A DNA stretch of 64,000 nucleotides, taken from positions 1,798,001-1,862,000 of the forward strand of contig OZ243039.1 of assembly GCA_965212025.1 (NCBI GenBank), read 5' to 3'. This stretch comes from G965212025 sp965212025 (lineage in GTDB: Bacteria > Pseudomonadota > Gammaproteobacteria > Poriferisulfidales > Oxydemutatoraceae). The number at the start of each line of letters is the position of its first letter. The stretch's first letter is position 1. This document shows, in pieces, positions 51,080 to 60,091 of this stretch. The notes beneath the pieces were generated by a model that saw nothing but the letters and a program-made list of their open reading frames with translations, searched no databases and had not been told where the DNA came from. Both the position numbers and the translations under genes were made by a program.

Positions 51080-52990
51080 CTAAGTCCTTTGCCAGGATCC
51101 TTTTTGTGCAAGCCAGCTGCGCCGTTCAGCCGCTTTCCCCTTGGCAAGCAAGGTGTCCATAAATTCCCGAGTCTCCGAACAAATCGTCTCACCATGCTCA
51201 TCGCACTGCAAACGAAGCAGGCGGCGGTTCTTTCCAACCATCGTCGATTCGCGCAATTGCGCCGGGTTCATTTCGCCAAGACCCTTGAAACGTAAAACCC
51301 GAGCCCGTTTCCGGTCTTTTTCGCTGAGTTGATTCAAAAAGCGGATCTGCTCCTCAATATTGGTCGCGTAATGCACCTGCATTCCCACGTCAATCCGAAA
51401 CAACGGTGGCATCGCGATGTACACATGCCCTTTTGTGACCAACCTTCTGAAAAATTGCACAAACAGGGCGCACAGCAATACGGCGATATGCATCCCGTCG
51501 GAATCCGCATCCGCCAGCACGCATACTTTCCCGTAACGCAAACCTTTAAGACTGTCTTCCTCGGAATTGTTCTTCTTGGGATGCAGACCCAAAACAGCAG
51601 CAATATCCCGTATTTCTGACGAGTGAACAATCTCTTCGGAGCTACTTTCCCAGGTATTCAGGATTTTTCCCCGCAAAGGAATCACTGCCTGATAACGTCG
51701 GTCTCGAGCCTGTTTCGCCGAACCACCGGCGGAGTCTCCTTCGACGATAAACAACTCGTTTTCTGCAAGGTCTGTGGAAGTGCAATCGGCAAGTTTTGCC
51801 GGCAGCATCCTGCGGTTCAACAGGGTCTTTCGCGCCTGCCTCTCAGCCGCCAGCTTAATGCGCGTCATCGCGTTGTGGACAGAGGCTTCGACAATCGCCC
51901 TGCCCTCAGAAGGATGTTGGTCGAGCCAGAGGCTGAAAGTATCCTTGACCAAGGAGCTGAGCCGACGCATGAAAGTCGGTGACGTAAAACTCGCTTTCGC
52001 CTGCCCGGCAAAGCGAGGGTTCTCCAATTTCACGGAAAGGATGCAGGCCACATTGCCCCACAGATCCTCAGGTAACAGCCGGGTATTGCATGCCACAGAC
52101 TCGTGGTAACTGATAAATTCCCGCAAACCCTCAATTAGCCCGGTACGGATACCCGCCACATGGCTTCCACCCAATTCTGTTCTCACGAGATTGACGTAGC
52201 TTTCGACCAGGGAAGCCCCATCCGAATACCAATTGACGCACCAATGAAAGGCAGCATCGTCATGTTCGATATCCGAGATGAAGGAATGAACAAGCAATAA
52301 TTTTCGTTGCCGGGAAACTTCTGCCAGATAGTCAGCCATGCCTGACTCGTAGTGCCATGAGATCTTCTTTCCTTCGCTTTCCACGTACAGTGAGGTCGTC
52401 AAGCCCGTACACAGCACCGCTTTGGCACGCAACAAATGCCCCAGTGCCGCCCGGTCGAAAGCAGGTTTGTCGAAATAGCTTCCGTTCGGCCAAAAACGAA
52501 TCGTGGAACCTTTTTTCCGAGTCTTACCTGTGTTTTTCAGTTGCGAAACAACCTGACCATTCTTGAAGCTCATCGTGAATTCGTGCTGCTTTCTTCTGGT
52601 ATGCACCGTCAGAGCTTCGGACAAGGCGTTCACGACCGATACCCCAACACCATGAACCCCGCCTGCAAAGCGGTAATGCTTGTCAGAAAATTTTCCCCCG
52701 GCGTGCAAAGTCGTCAAGATGACTTCAACGCCAGGCTTTTTCATGCCGGGATGTTCATCGACTGGCATACCGCGCCCATTATCCGTGACGCTCAAAGAGC
52801 CATCCTCGTGCAGACACACATCAATTTCACTGGCGTGACCAGCCAGTGCTTCGTCGACGCTGTTGTCAATCACTTCACGCGCCAAATGATCCGGACTCGC
52901 GGTATCCGTGAACATTCCCGGGCGTTTTCTGACTGGATCAAGACCCTCCAGAACCTCAATGGCTTCCGCGTCGTAACTGCTCTGTTGCAT
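51080..52990 (-). CDS. parE: DNA topoisomerase IV subunit B
   Basis: GHKL ATPase subunit of topoisomerase IV. 636 residues. YDAEAIEVLEGLDPVRKRPGMF, EVIDNSVDEALAGHA (motif N), VTDNGRGMPV, GGVHGVGVSVVNALS (ATP lid) and the TOPRIM part with FIVEGDSAGGSAKQARD and LADADSDGMHIAVLL. The start at ATG 52990 (MQQSSYDAEAIEVL) matches the E. coli N-terminus; the open frame to 53122 is not supported. ParE and ParC are split by a single HAD gene. Confidence 0.96.
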   Translation of the reverse strand: MQQSSYDAEAIEVLEGLDPVRKRPGMFTDTASPDHLAREVIDNSVDEALAGHASEIDVCLHEDGSLSVTDNGRGMPVDEHPGMKKPGVEVILTTLHAGGKFSDKHYRFAGGVHGVGVSVVNALSEALTVHTRRKQHEFTMSFKNGQVVSQLKNTGKTRKKGSTIRFWPNGSYFDKPAFDRAALGHLLRAKAVLCTGLTTSLYVESEGKKISWHYESGMADYLAEVSRQRKLLLVHSFISDIEHDDAAFHWCVNWYSDGASLVESYVNLVRTELGGSHVAGIRTGLIEGLREFISYHESVACNTRLLPEDLWGNVACILSVKLENPRFAGQAKASFTSPTFMRRLSSLVKDTFSLWLDQHPSEGRAIVEASVHNAMTRIKLAAERQARKTLLNRRMLPAKLADCTSTDLAENELFIVEGDSAGGSAKQARDRRYQAVIPLRGKILNTWESSSEEIVHSSEIRDIAAVLGLHPKKNNSEEDSLKGLRYGKVCVLADADSDGMHIAVLLCALFVQFFRRLVTKGHVYIAMPPLFRIDVGMQVHYATNIEEQIRFLNQLSEKDRKRARVLRFKGLGEMNPAQLRESTMVGKNRRLLRLQCDEHGETICSETREFMDTLLAKGKAAERRSWLAQKGSWQRT

Positions 52991-53293
52991 TCCTGTTGTG
53001 ACCTTGGCTTGCTCGCCATTATGGCACGACACGGGCGGGCAAGAGATATCCGCAAGACGACGGCCGACCAAAGTTGGGTCACGGCGCTTCATCCCCAGCC
53101 GGTCAGTCGCCAAGTCCGCCACACAGGCTTACGTGCCGGCAATCAGTGGTGCCCGGTGTCAAACGAAAAGAAAAGGCATCCCCTGTCGCTACCTTCGGGT
53201 AGACTGACGGAATGAGTTGTGCCCCACGTCTGCCGGGCATCACAGACGGCACCCGCAGGAAACACCCCATGCCCGACAAAAAGATGGCACACC
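52991..53293. other. Divergent intergenic region between parE and the AddA-like gene
   Basis: About 300 bases. It contains CTACC-TTCG-GGTAG (53189-53202), a stable UUCG-tetraloop hairpin in the leader of the plus-strand gene. I see no clear promoter hexamers. Some of this could belong to longer N-termini on either side. Confidence 0.4.
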
Positions 53294-56200
53294 ATGACGG
53301 CTATTGCGGCAGCTGACCCCAAAGTCAATTGCGTGGTTTCCGCATCCGCAGGAACAGGCAAAACTTGGCTTATCACAGCACGCTTGTTGCGTTTGCTGCT
53401 GAGTGGCGAAACACCGGGAACCATACTTGCCGTCACCTTCACCAAAAAAGCCGCGGACGAAATGCGTGACCGCCTGTATGAGACGCTGGAAAAATGGTGC
53501 CGCCTCGAAAACAGAGCTTTGCTCGAAGAAATGAAAACCATTGGTGCGTCAAAGCTTGCGGATCTGCCTCGAGCACAGAAGCTGTATGAAACAGTGCTGC
53601 ACGCCCACACACCTCCTCGCATTGTCACTTTCCACTCCTTCTGTCGGGAATTGTTGACGCTGTTTCCCTTGGAGGCCAGAACCGTTCCCATTGGCTTTAG
53701 CCTTGCGGAGAACGACAGGAAAATGCGCAGCAAGGCCTTGGAACTTTTGTTTCAGGAAGTGGCACAGGAACACAGCACCTTGAAACACGAAATGGACACC
53801 CTGTTCAGACAGTGCGGCAGTCTGCACAACACCCAGCAGGGATTGCTGGATTTCCTGTACCAGCGAAACAACTGGCAAGCATTTTGCGTGAGACCCGGAA
53901 ACGTGGATCCCTGCCGTTTTGCAATTGAAAAGCTTTCCCGATCATTGCCTGAGCACAGCCATACAGAAATGGTTTTAAGCGAGACGGGGGAACAGGAATT
54001 CGCAGCGTACGCAAAATTACTGAAACTATCCGGGAAAACAGATTTGGTGCAAAGGGCGCAGCGGATTGAAACGCTGGCTCCAGGCTACCAGCCCGAACAC
54101 TTTGACCGTCTGTACAGCTGTTTTTCGTACGCCACCAAAATGGGCTGCAAGCCATTAAAGGTCACCTTGAAAATGCAAAAAACGCTGGGCTCTGAAGCAA
54201 GCACCGAGGTAGAAGTGTTGCATGGGAAATGTACCGCCTGGCTTGAAGAGCAGCTTGTAAAGATTCAAGAGAAACGTTTTCGGGAACGCAATATTGCCTG
54301 GTACCGGCTCGGTTCCCGTTTGGTGGAAATTTACCAGGCGCTGAAACGGGAACATGACACAGCAGACTTTGACGACTTGGAATGGGGAGCCTCACAACTG
54401 CTGACGCAAACCAGCAACGCCCAGTACATACAGGCCATGCTGAGCAGTCGTATTTCTCACATCCTGGTGGATGAGTTTCAGGACACAAACCCATTGCAGT
54501 GGGCTCTGCTGTGCCCTTTTCTGGAAGAAATCGCGGCTCAGCACCACGGCAGCGTCATGCTGGTTGGCGACGTCAAACAGTCTATTTACAGCTTCCGCGG
54601 AGCACGCCCCGAATTGCTGAAAACAGCCAGCCAATGGATCAGCGAGAAAATGAACGGCAAGTGTTTTAGCCAGAATTTTTCCTACCGTTCATCCCCCACC
54701 ATCATGGATTTCGTCAACCGTGTTTTCCAAAGCGAAACGATGGCACACGAATACCCTTATGAAAGTCACAAAAGTAATTTGCAGACCCCGGGTTTCGTAA
54801 CGGCTTTGCCCCTGTGTGAGGCATCACGCAAAAACCAGGAAAAACCTTGGCGGAGAATCTTGTCAGACCCTCCGGGCACCAACGTGGAAACCCCAAGACA
54901 AAAGGAAGCAATGCTGGTGGCACAAACCATTGAACACATTGTTGGCAGAGAGACCATTCACGAAAAAGACGGAAGCACCAAGCTGCTTTGCCACGAAGAC
55001 ATCCTGGTGCTGCTTCGCAAAAGAACCCACATCAAGGACTTCGAAACAGCTTTGCAGTCGCGCAATATTCCTTTTATTTCTTCGGGAAAGGAAACCGTTT
55101 TCGACTCCCTGGAAGCGTCTGACATTCTTGCTTTACTGGAATTTCTGACGGACAAGGAAAACAACCAGGCTCTGGCTCAAGTGTTGCGCTCCCCTATTTT
55201 CGCACTGTCAAGCACCGCGCTTTACGAACTGACCAGAAGCAAAAGCCTCTTCAAGGCTTTGCTTTCACAGAAAAAGGAATCCACGCAAATCCTGGTGGAG
55301 AAGTTGACCCGCTGGATGGCCATGCGCGACAAGAAGCCGATTTATGACTTGCTCATGGGCATCGATTCGGAACTTGATTTCTGCGCGACCTACAAATACG
55401 TATCACACCCGCAGGAACACGCCTTGATTGATGAACGATTCGAAACGCTGCTGGATTTCGCGCTGGAGCACCAAGACGGGCGCTACAGCGATGTGTCCGG
55501 CTTTTGCGAAGCCCTGCGTGAGCGTAAAAGCAAAACGGGCAGTCACTTGCCTGATCCAGTCAGCATTCATGCACCGGATCTGGAAAAACATCTGCGTTTG
55601 ATGACGATACACGGAGCCAAGGGGCTGGAAGCCCCAGTCGTTTTCCTCGTGGACTGCGGACCACAATCTCGTCCCCATCAGGCGTATCGCGCTTTAACCG
55701 CCTACAAGGAAAATGATATTTACCCTGCGCATTTTATTTTCAACGCAAGCACCCATGAAACAGTCGCTCTGGCAGAAAGTTTGCGCGAGTCACGGGAAAA
55801 AGCCGAAAAACGCGAAGAGAAGAACTTGCTGTACGTGGCTTTGACGCGCGCCAGACAATACCTTTATTTTTCAGGAACCGAACAGAGAAAGCCCGCCGCA
55901 AAGCAAGGTCAGAAGCCGAAAAGCTCCTGGTACTCTCTGTTGGCTCCCCACGCTACCCACCCCATACAGGAAGTGCCGACAGATTTGATCCTGGGCACCA
56001 GCCCCTCCGTTGAGGCGGTCATTCAGGAGCGCATGGACAGGCAAATACCAAAACACGGCACTGAGGGATTCCCTGCTGAAAGCCGGCGCCTTGGGTCTGC
56101 CAATACGCCAAAATCACTGCGTCTGCCAGAAAGCACACAAGAGGAGCAAAAGCCGGAAGACATGCTAAGGGGAAAGGCCATACACCGGGCTCTGGAGTTG

Positions 56201-56665
56201 CTGTGCGAAGAGAAAGCGTGTCGCGGGCAAGATCTGTTCGAGAGGCTGCTTCGCGAATACCCCACGCTCCAGGAAACACCTGAAAACCTGCGTGCCTGGC
56301 TTAACGAAGCCTGCACGACGTACCACCATCCGAGATTCAGGGAGCTATTTGACCCTGCGTGTTACTCGCGTGCCTACGACGAAATGCCGTTGCTGTTTCA
56401 CCATCAGGAAAAACAGTTTTTCGGTCGCCTGGATCGGGTTTGCGTCAGCCCAGGAAAAGCCTGGCTGGTGGACTATAAAACCAGCAGCAACGACAGTTTG
56501 CCAGAAGCGGTGGAAAGTCACCGCCAAAAAATGTTTTCTTACTGGCGCGGGTGTGGCCTGCTATGGCCTGATAAAGTGGTACGAGCCTCGTTGCTGTTCA
56601 CGAATGGGAACGTCCTGCACGACTACGCTTTTCAGGAGGAAAGCCAGTCTCCTGACCGCAAATAG
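53294..56665 (+). CDS. addA: UvrD-type helicase with RecB-family nuclease domain (AddA/RecB-like)
   Basis: Double-strand-break processing helicase-nuclease. About 1123 residues from ATG 53294; a GTG at 53219 would add 25. Motif I SASAGTGKTWLIT, Ia VTFTKKAADEMRDRL, II ILVDEFQDTNPLQW, III GDVKQSIYSFRGARPE, IV FSYRSSPTIM, V TIHGAKGLEAPVVFLVD and VI YVALTRARQYLYFSG are all present. The C-terminal nuclease has FFGRLDRVCV and WLVDYKTSS (the D...DYK motif). The layout fits proteobacterial AddA. The partner AddB, usually just upstream, is not in this window. Confidence 0.9.
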   Translation: MTAIAAADPKVNCVVSASAGTGKTWLITARLLRLLLSGETPGTILAVTFTKKAADEMRDRLYETLEKWCRLENRALLEEMKTIGASKLADLPRAQKLYETVLHAHTPPRIVTFHSFCRELLTLFPLEARTVPIGFSLAENDRKMRSKALELLFQEVAQEHSTLKHEMDTLFRQCGSLHNTQQGLLDFLYQRNNWQAFCVRPGNVDPCRFAIEKLSRSLPEHSHTEMVLSETGEQEFAAYAKLLKLSGKTDLVQRAQRIETLAPGYQPEHFDRLYSCFSYATKMGCKPLKVTLKMQKTLGSEASTEVEVLHGKCTAWLEEQLVKIQEKRFRERNIAWYRLGSRLVEIYQALKREHDTADFDDLEWGASQLLTQTSNAQYIQAMLSSRISHILVDEFQDTNPLQWALLCPFLEEIAAQHHGSVMLVGDVKQSIYSFRGARPELLKTASQWISEKMNGKCFSQNFSYRSSPTIMDFVNRVFQSETMAHEYPYESHKSNLQTPGFVTALPLCEASRKNQEKPWRRILSDPPGTNVETPRQKEAMLVAQTIEHIVGRETIHEKDGSTKLLCHEDILVLLRKRTHIKDFETALQSRNIPFISSGKETVFDSLEASDILALLEFLTDKENNQALAQVLRSPIFALSSTALYELTRSKSLFKALLSQKKESTQILVEKLTRWMAMRDKKPIYDLLMGIDSELDFCATYKYVSHPQEHALIDERFETLLDFALEHQDGRYSDVSGFCEALRERKSKTGSHLPDPVSIHAPDLEKHLRLMTIHGAKGLEAPVVFLVDCGPQSRPHQAYRALTAYKENDIYPAHFIFNASTHETVALAESLRESREKAEKREEKNLLYVALTRARQYLYFSGTEQRKPAAKQGQKPKSSWYSLLAPHATHPIQEVPTDLILGTSPSVEAVIQERMDRQIPKHGTEGFPAESRRLGSANTPKSLRLPESTQEEQKPEDMLRGKAIHRALELLCEEKACRGQDLFERLLREYPTLQETPENLRAWLNEACTTYHHPRFRELFDPACYSRAYDEMPLLFHHQEKQFFGRLDRVCVSPGKAWLVDYKTSSNDSLPEAVESHRQKMFSYWRGCGLLWPDKVVRASLLFTNGNVLHDYAFQEESQSPDRK

Positions 56666-56784
56666 ACTCGTCTGCCTGTATCCAGGCGCCTCTCTGCCCC
56701 GCTTCCATCAAGTGGGCGACCCCAATGTGATCTGCGAGGAACCGCTACAGCGCACTTCAGTTCCCGGCACCCCTGCCGCAGAAC

Positions 56785-57504
56785 TCAAGATGCATGCCTG
56801 GCTTCGTCTTCTCTTATTTTCTTCAGCAGTGTGTCCGGATCAAGATAGCCTCCCGGTGAACTCCCGCTATCCAGAAAAATGGCGGGTGTCCCGGTAATCC
56901 CCAGACGCCGCGCAAGATCCAGATGCGTTCCAACCGGATTGGAACAGGTTTTGCTGGCCAAGGTCATCCCGGCTTTCGCTTTGTTCATTGCCGTCCTGCG
57001 ATCCTTTGCGCACCACACGTTCACAGCCTTTTCCCGGGAACCCGGGCTTCTCGGCATAAAGAAATAATTCACTTTGATGCCAGCATCGTTCATGGCGGCC
57101 ATGTTTCTGTGAAAACGTCGGCAATACGTGCAATCCACGTCCGTGAAGACGTTGACGGTATGTTGGTAGCCCGGCTTGGAAAAACTAATCACTTGTTTCA
57201 TATCCGCGTTGGCCAAAATGTCATGGTTGACACGGCCACGTGACTCCTTGGTCAGGTTCCGGCCAGTTTTGGTGTCAATGACATTCCCGGAAAGCAAATG
57301 GTTGCCGTCTTCAGTCAAATAAAAGACTTGGTTGTCAATCAGGATCTCATAAATGCCCGGGAGAGGAGACTTGCTGACAGAATCTACCTTTAGACCTGGA
57401 AAAACCCTGTCCAAACCCTTCTTGAGACCTTCGGGGATGACTTCTGCCTTTGCGAAAGCCAAAGACATCGCGAGCAGTAACGCTGTGAGAAAAAAAAATT
57501 TCAT
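56785..57504 (-). CDS. dsbC: Periplasmic thiol:disulfide isomerase DsbC
   Basis: Corrects wrong disulfides in the periplasm. 239 residues with a Sec signal (FFFLTALLLAMSLAFAKA). The dimerisation domain includes VSKSPLPGIYEILIDNQVFYL; the thioredoxin part has active-site CTYC in FTDVDCTYCRRFH and the cis-Pro in GTPAIF. AGGAG stands six bases before the ATG. The order xerD-dsbC is conserved in gammaproteobacteria; recJ, the usual next gene, is absent. Confidence 0.95.
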   Translation of the reverse strand: MKFFFLTALLLAMSLAFAKAEVIPEGLKKGLDRVFPGLKVDSVSKSPLPGIYEILIDNQVFYLTEDGNHLLSGNVIDTKTGRNLTKESRGRVNHDILANADMKQVISFSKPGYQHTVNVFTDVDCTYCRRFHRNMAAMNDAGIKVNYFFMPRSPGSREKAVNVWCAKDRRTAMNKAKAGMTLASKTCSNPVGTHLDLARRLGITGTPAIFLDSGSSPGGYLDPDTLLKKIREDEARHAS

Positions 57505-57507
57505 TTT

Positions 57508-58440
57508 CTAGCTCCTGGGGTGGTGGTTGCTGTGCAAAGTCCTCAGTCTGCTTTGCGCAACGTGTGTATAAATTTGAGTCGTACTTAAATCAGCATGACC
57601 TAACAACAGCTGGATGGTTCTCAAGTCTGCACCATTATCCAAAAGATGCGTGGCAAAAGCATGCCGCAGTGAGTGAGGTGAAAATGGCCTGTGAAAATTC
57701 GCTTTCATTGCTGTCTGGCGCGCGATATGCCAAGCACTGTGCCGACTCAGGCCTGCCCCGCGCTGGTTCACAAAAAATTTTCGACACGTCCGGTTTTGCA
57801 GCAAACCAGGTCTGGCCTCTTTCGAGTAGCGACCTAGCCAGTATTGCGCTTCTTCACCGATCGGAACAATTCTTTCCTTGTCCCTTTTGCCAATAACTCG
57901 TAAATATTCGGCGTTGGCGGCCACATTGGCAAGATCCAGGGATACCGCTTCCCCGATTCTGAGCCCTGTTGAATACAGCAGCTCAAGCAATGCTTTGTTA
58001 CGCAAACCAATTTTTGTATTTACGTCCCAGACCTGCAGCATGCGAGCCACGTCCGCCATATCTGGAACATGCGGCAAATAAAATGCCGACTTCATAGGGG
58101 GAGAGTCTGCCAGCGGGTTGGACTCCATAACCTTCAGGCGAAGCAAGTAGGAATAAAAGCATTTCAGCGCGGAGACCAGGCGCTGGTTGGAACGACGGGA
58201 ATAGCCTTTGGCAAGCCGTTCAGCAATAAAATCCTGAACCTGTTCACGTTTTACGGATGAGTAACAGATCTCCTCCTTCTGCAAATAGCGGGCAAACTGT
58301 CTGATATCAGATTTGTACGCCAGAAGCGTATGTGAGCTTGCGCCTTTTTCGAGCAACAAAGAGGCGGAAAAATCGCTGAACAAGCCTGAAAACGCTTTGC
58401 CACCTGTTAGCTCCTTGCCAAAATTATCTGTTGCTGTCAT
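57508..58440 (-). CDS. xerD: Site-specific tyrosine recombinase XerD
   Basis: Resolves chromosome dimers at dif with XerC. 310 residues. A SAM-like N-domain (SHTLLAYKSDIRQFARYL) precedes the catalytic domain: R in YSTGLRIGEAVSLDL, K in GKRDKERIVPI, H-x-x-R in FSPHSLRHAFATHLL, H in LLGHADLSTTQIYTHV with the nucleophile Tyr in the same motif. The start ATG at 58440 overlaps by two bases the divergent ATG of the RDD gene. Confidence 0.95.
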   Translation of the reverse strand: MTATDNFGKELTGGKAFSGLFSDFSASLLLEKGASSHTLLAYKSDIRQFARYLQKEEICYSSVKREQVQDFIAERLAKGYSRRSNQRLVSALKCFYSYLLRLKVMESNPLADSPPMKSAFYLPHVPDMADVARMLQVWDVNTKIGLRNKALLELLYSTGLRIGEAVSLDLANVAANAEYLRVIGKRDKERIVPIGEEAQYWLGRYSKEARPGLLQNRTCRKFFVNQRGAGLSRHSAWHIARQTAMKANFHRPFSPHSLRHAFATHLLDNGADLRTIQLLLGHADLSTTQIYTHVAQSRLRTLHSNHHPRS

Positions 58441-58903
58441 GATAAATGAACGCTCCCATAGCACCATTCTACCATTGCCAGAACCCACTGAAAAACCACT
58501 TTGCGTTAGCTTGCTTCGCCGCTTCGGGGCAATTATTTACGACATACTCATCGTCCTCGCTTTGGCGCTGCTGACAACCGTGCTTTGGACCGCTGCCGGT
58601 GTTCAGGAAGGTTCGGAACTGTATCCGCTTTACCGGGCTTCTCTCTTTGCCTTGACTTTCCTGTACTACGGATGGTTTTGGATCCACAGAGGCCAGACAG
58701 TAGGCATGAAGACTTGGAAAATGAAGCTGGTACGAACAGGCGGAGCACCTTTTAACTGGGTTCATGCCGCCTCCAGGAGTGCTGCAGCGCTCATTTCCAC
58801 GTTGCTTCTTGGCGGTGGCTTTTTCAGTGCCTTGTTCCATCCTCGCCGAGCGACCTGGCACGATAGTTTCAGCTCAAGCTATCTGATCCCAGAGTCATCC
58901 TAG
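58439..58903 (+). CDS. RDD-family membrane protein
   Basis: 154 residues with three membrane segments: IIYDILIVLALALLTTVLW, LFALTFLYYGWFWI, and ALISTLLLGGGFFSALF. LLRRFGAIIYD has the R and D of the RDD motif and GQTVGMKTWKMKLV is the conserved middle block; RRATWHDSFSSSYLI is the end. Function of the family is mostly unknown; transport has been proposed. It starts at CATGA shared with xerD. Its 3' end is duplicated downstream, overlapping the end of lptG. Confidence 0.88.
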   Translation: MINERSHSTILPLPEPTEKPLCVSLLRRFGAIIYDILIVLALALLTTVLWTAAGVQEGSELYPLYRASLFALTFLYYGWFWIHRGQTVGMKTWKMKLVRTGGAPFNWVHAASRSAAALISTLLLGGGFFSALFHPRRATWHDSFSSSYLIPESS

Positions 58904-58923
58904 CTGCCTTGCTGATTTTCGTT

Positions 58924-59015
58924 TTGCTTCCTGACGGTGACTTTTTCAGTGCCTTGTTCCATCCTCGCCGAGCGACCTGCACGATGAGTCCGATCAAGTA
59001 ACCAGATCCGAAGCC
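58924..59015 (+). repeat. Duplicate of the RDD gene 3' end reaching into lptG
   Basis: About 90 bases beginning TTGCTTCCTGACGGTGA repeat the RDD gene end from 58802, with an offset of about 122. The block CTTTTTCAGTGCCTTGTTCC and on through CATCCTCGCCGAGCGACCTG is unchanged. Similarity fades towards CCAGATCC near 59010. The last ~20 bases overlap the lptG C-terminal codons (stop at 58994-58996). Confidence 0.85.
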
Positions 59016-60091
59016 ATTCCCCTGTCCCGAGCCCTAAAGAAGTAAAACGGGAAATACAGTGCAAAACCCGCGCAGCACAACAGGTGAGTGCCGAATGCGG
59101 CAAGCGCGGCAGGCAACCCCCAAATGATGGCGGCGTTGGCAACTGCCTGGCTCGCTATCCAGTAGGAAGCCCCCAGAATGATCGCCATCAAAAGCTGGGC
59201 ACCGGAACTGTAGCGTTTGTGCAAATTGAAAAACAGGAACGGCAACGCCAAGAGCAGCATAATCGGGATGGAAAGCGGGTTGGCAAAACGTTCCCAAAAC
59301 GCCAGTTCAAACAGGTCTGAACGCATCGTGCTCATTTTCAGGAAGCTCACGTAGCGAGCCAGAGACACGATATCAAGCTGCTCGGGTCGGGGCGCCTCCA
59401 GGCTTTTTCCTGCGGCTGGCAACATGCGCGGCACTGTGTATTCCTCGACCTGAAAGAAATCCGGTCTTGGCTTTTTGAAGTGCGTCACGCGAACCCCCTT
59501 AAAGTGGTATGCCTGTTCGTCAACCACCATTGACTTGGCATCAATCAGGGTTACGAGCGTCCCTTTCGTACTCATTTCAAAAATCCGGACGTCGCGATAG
59601 CCGGTTTCGCCCGCTTCACGCACGATCTGCCCAACATGAATCATTCGGTTTCTTTCCCGAAACCAGCGGTCAGAAGACCCCTGCTCATCGTCTTCGGGAT
59701 ATTCCTGCCTCTCTGAAGACGCAACTGCCAGCTCATTGACTGCCATCATGAGCACAGACGACAGCAAGGCAAAGAGCAAGAAAAAAATGATCATTCTTGA
59801 ATAGGAGTACCCCAACAATAAAGCAGCCTCCAATTCCAATTGCGAAGTGAGATGCCCAACTGCCAGCACCGAGCCCACCAGGATTGCAAAAGGAAAATAT
59901 ACAGATACTTTTTCGGGAAGACCCCAAACCGTATCCAAAAAAACGGTTAGCAACGGGATATGTGCGGATTTTTCAGCTTGCTCAGAGGCAAAGTCAATCA
60001 AAAAATCCAGGCCAACCAGAGCGAGCAATGCGTAAAGGCAAAGCAGAAACAGGCTTCTGCCAAAATACCGGTCTATCGTTTTTACCATCAT
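58994..60091 (-). CDS. lptG: LPS export permease LptG
   Basis: Inner-membrane half of the LptB2FG transporter that extracts lipopolysaccharide. 365 residues: three N-terminal membrane segments, a periplasmic beta-jellyroll (about 130-270), three C-terminal ones. IDRYFGRSLFLL, LPEKVSVYFPFAILVGSVLAVGHL and WERFANPLSIPIMLLLALPF match LptG. The ATG at 60091 overlaps the lptF stop (ATGA). Its last codons overlap the duplicated RDD segment on the other strand, so its C-terminus may be partly new. Confidence 0.93.
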   Translation of the reverse strand: MMVKTIDRYFGRSLFLLCLYALLALVGLDFLIDFASEQAEKSAHIPLLTVFLDTVWGLPEKVSVYFPFAILVGSVLAVGHLTSQLELEAALLLGYSYSRMIIFFLLFALLSSVLMMAVNELAVASSERQEYPEDDEQGSSDRWFRERNRMIHVGQIVREAGETGYRDVRIFEMSTKGTLVTLIDAKSMVVDEQAYHFKGVRVTHFKKPRPDFFQVEEYTVPRMLPAAGKSLEAPRPEQLDIVSLARYVSFLKMSTMRSDLFELAFWERFANPLSIPIMLLLALPFLFFNLHKRYSSGAQLLMAIILGASYWIASQAVANAAIIWGLPAALAAFGTHLLCCAGFALYFPFYFFRARDRGMASDLVT

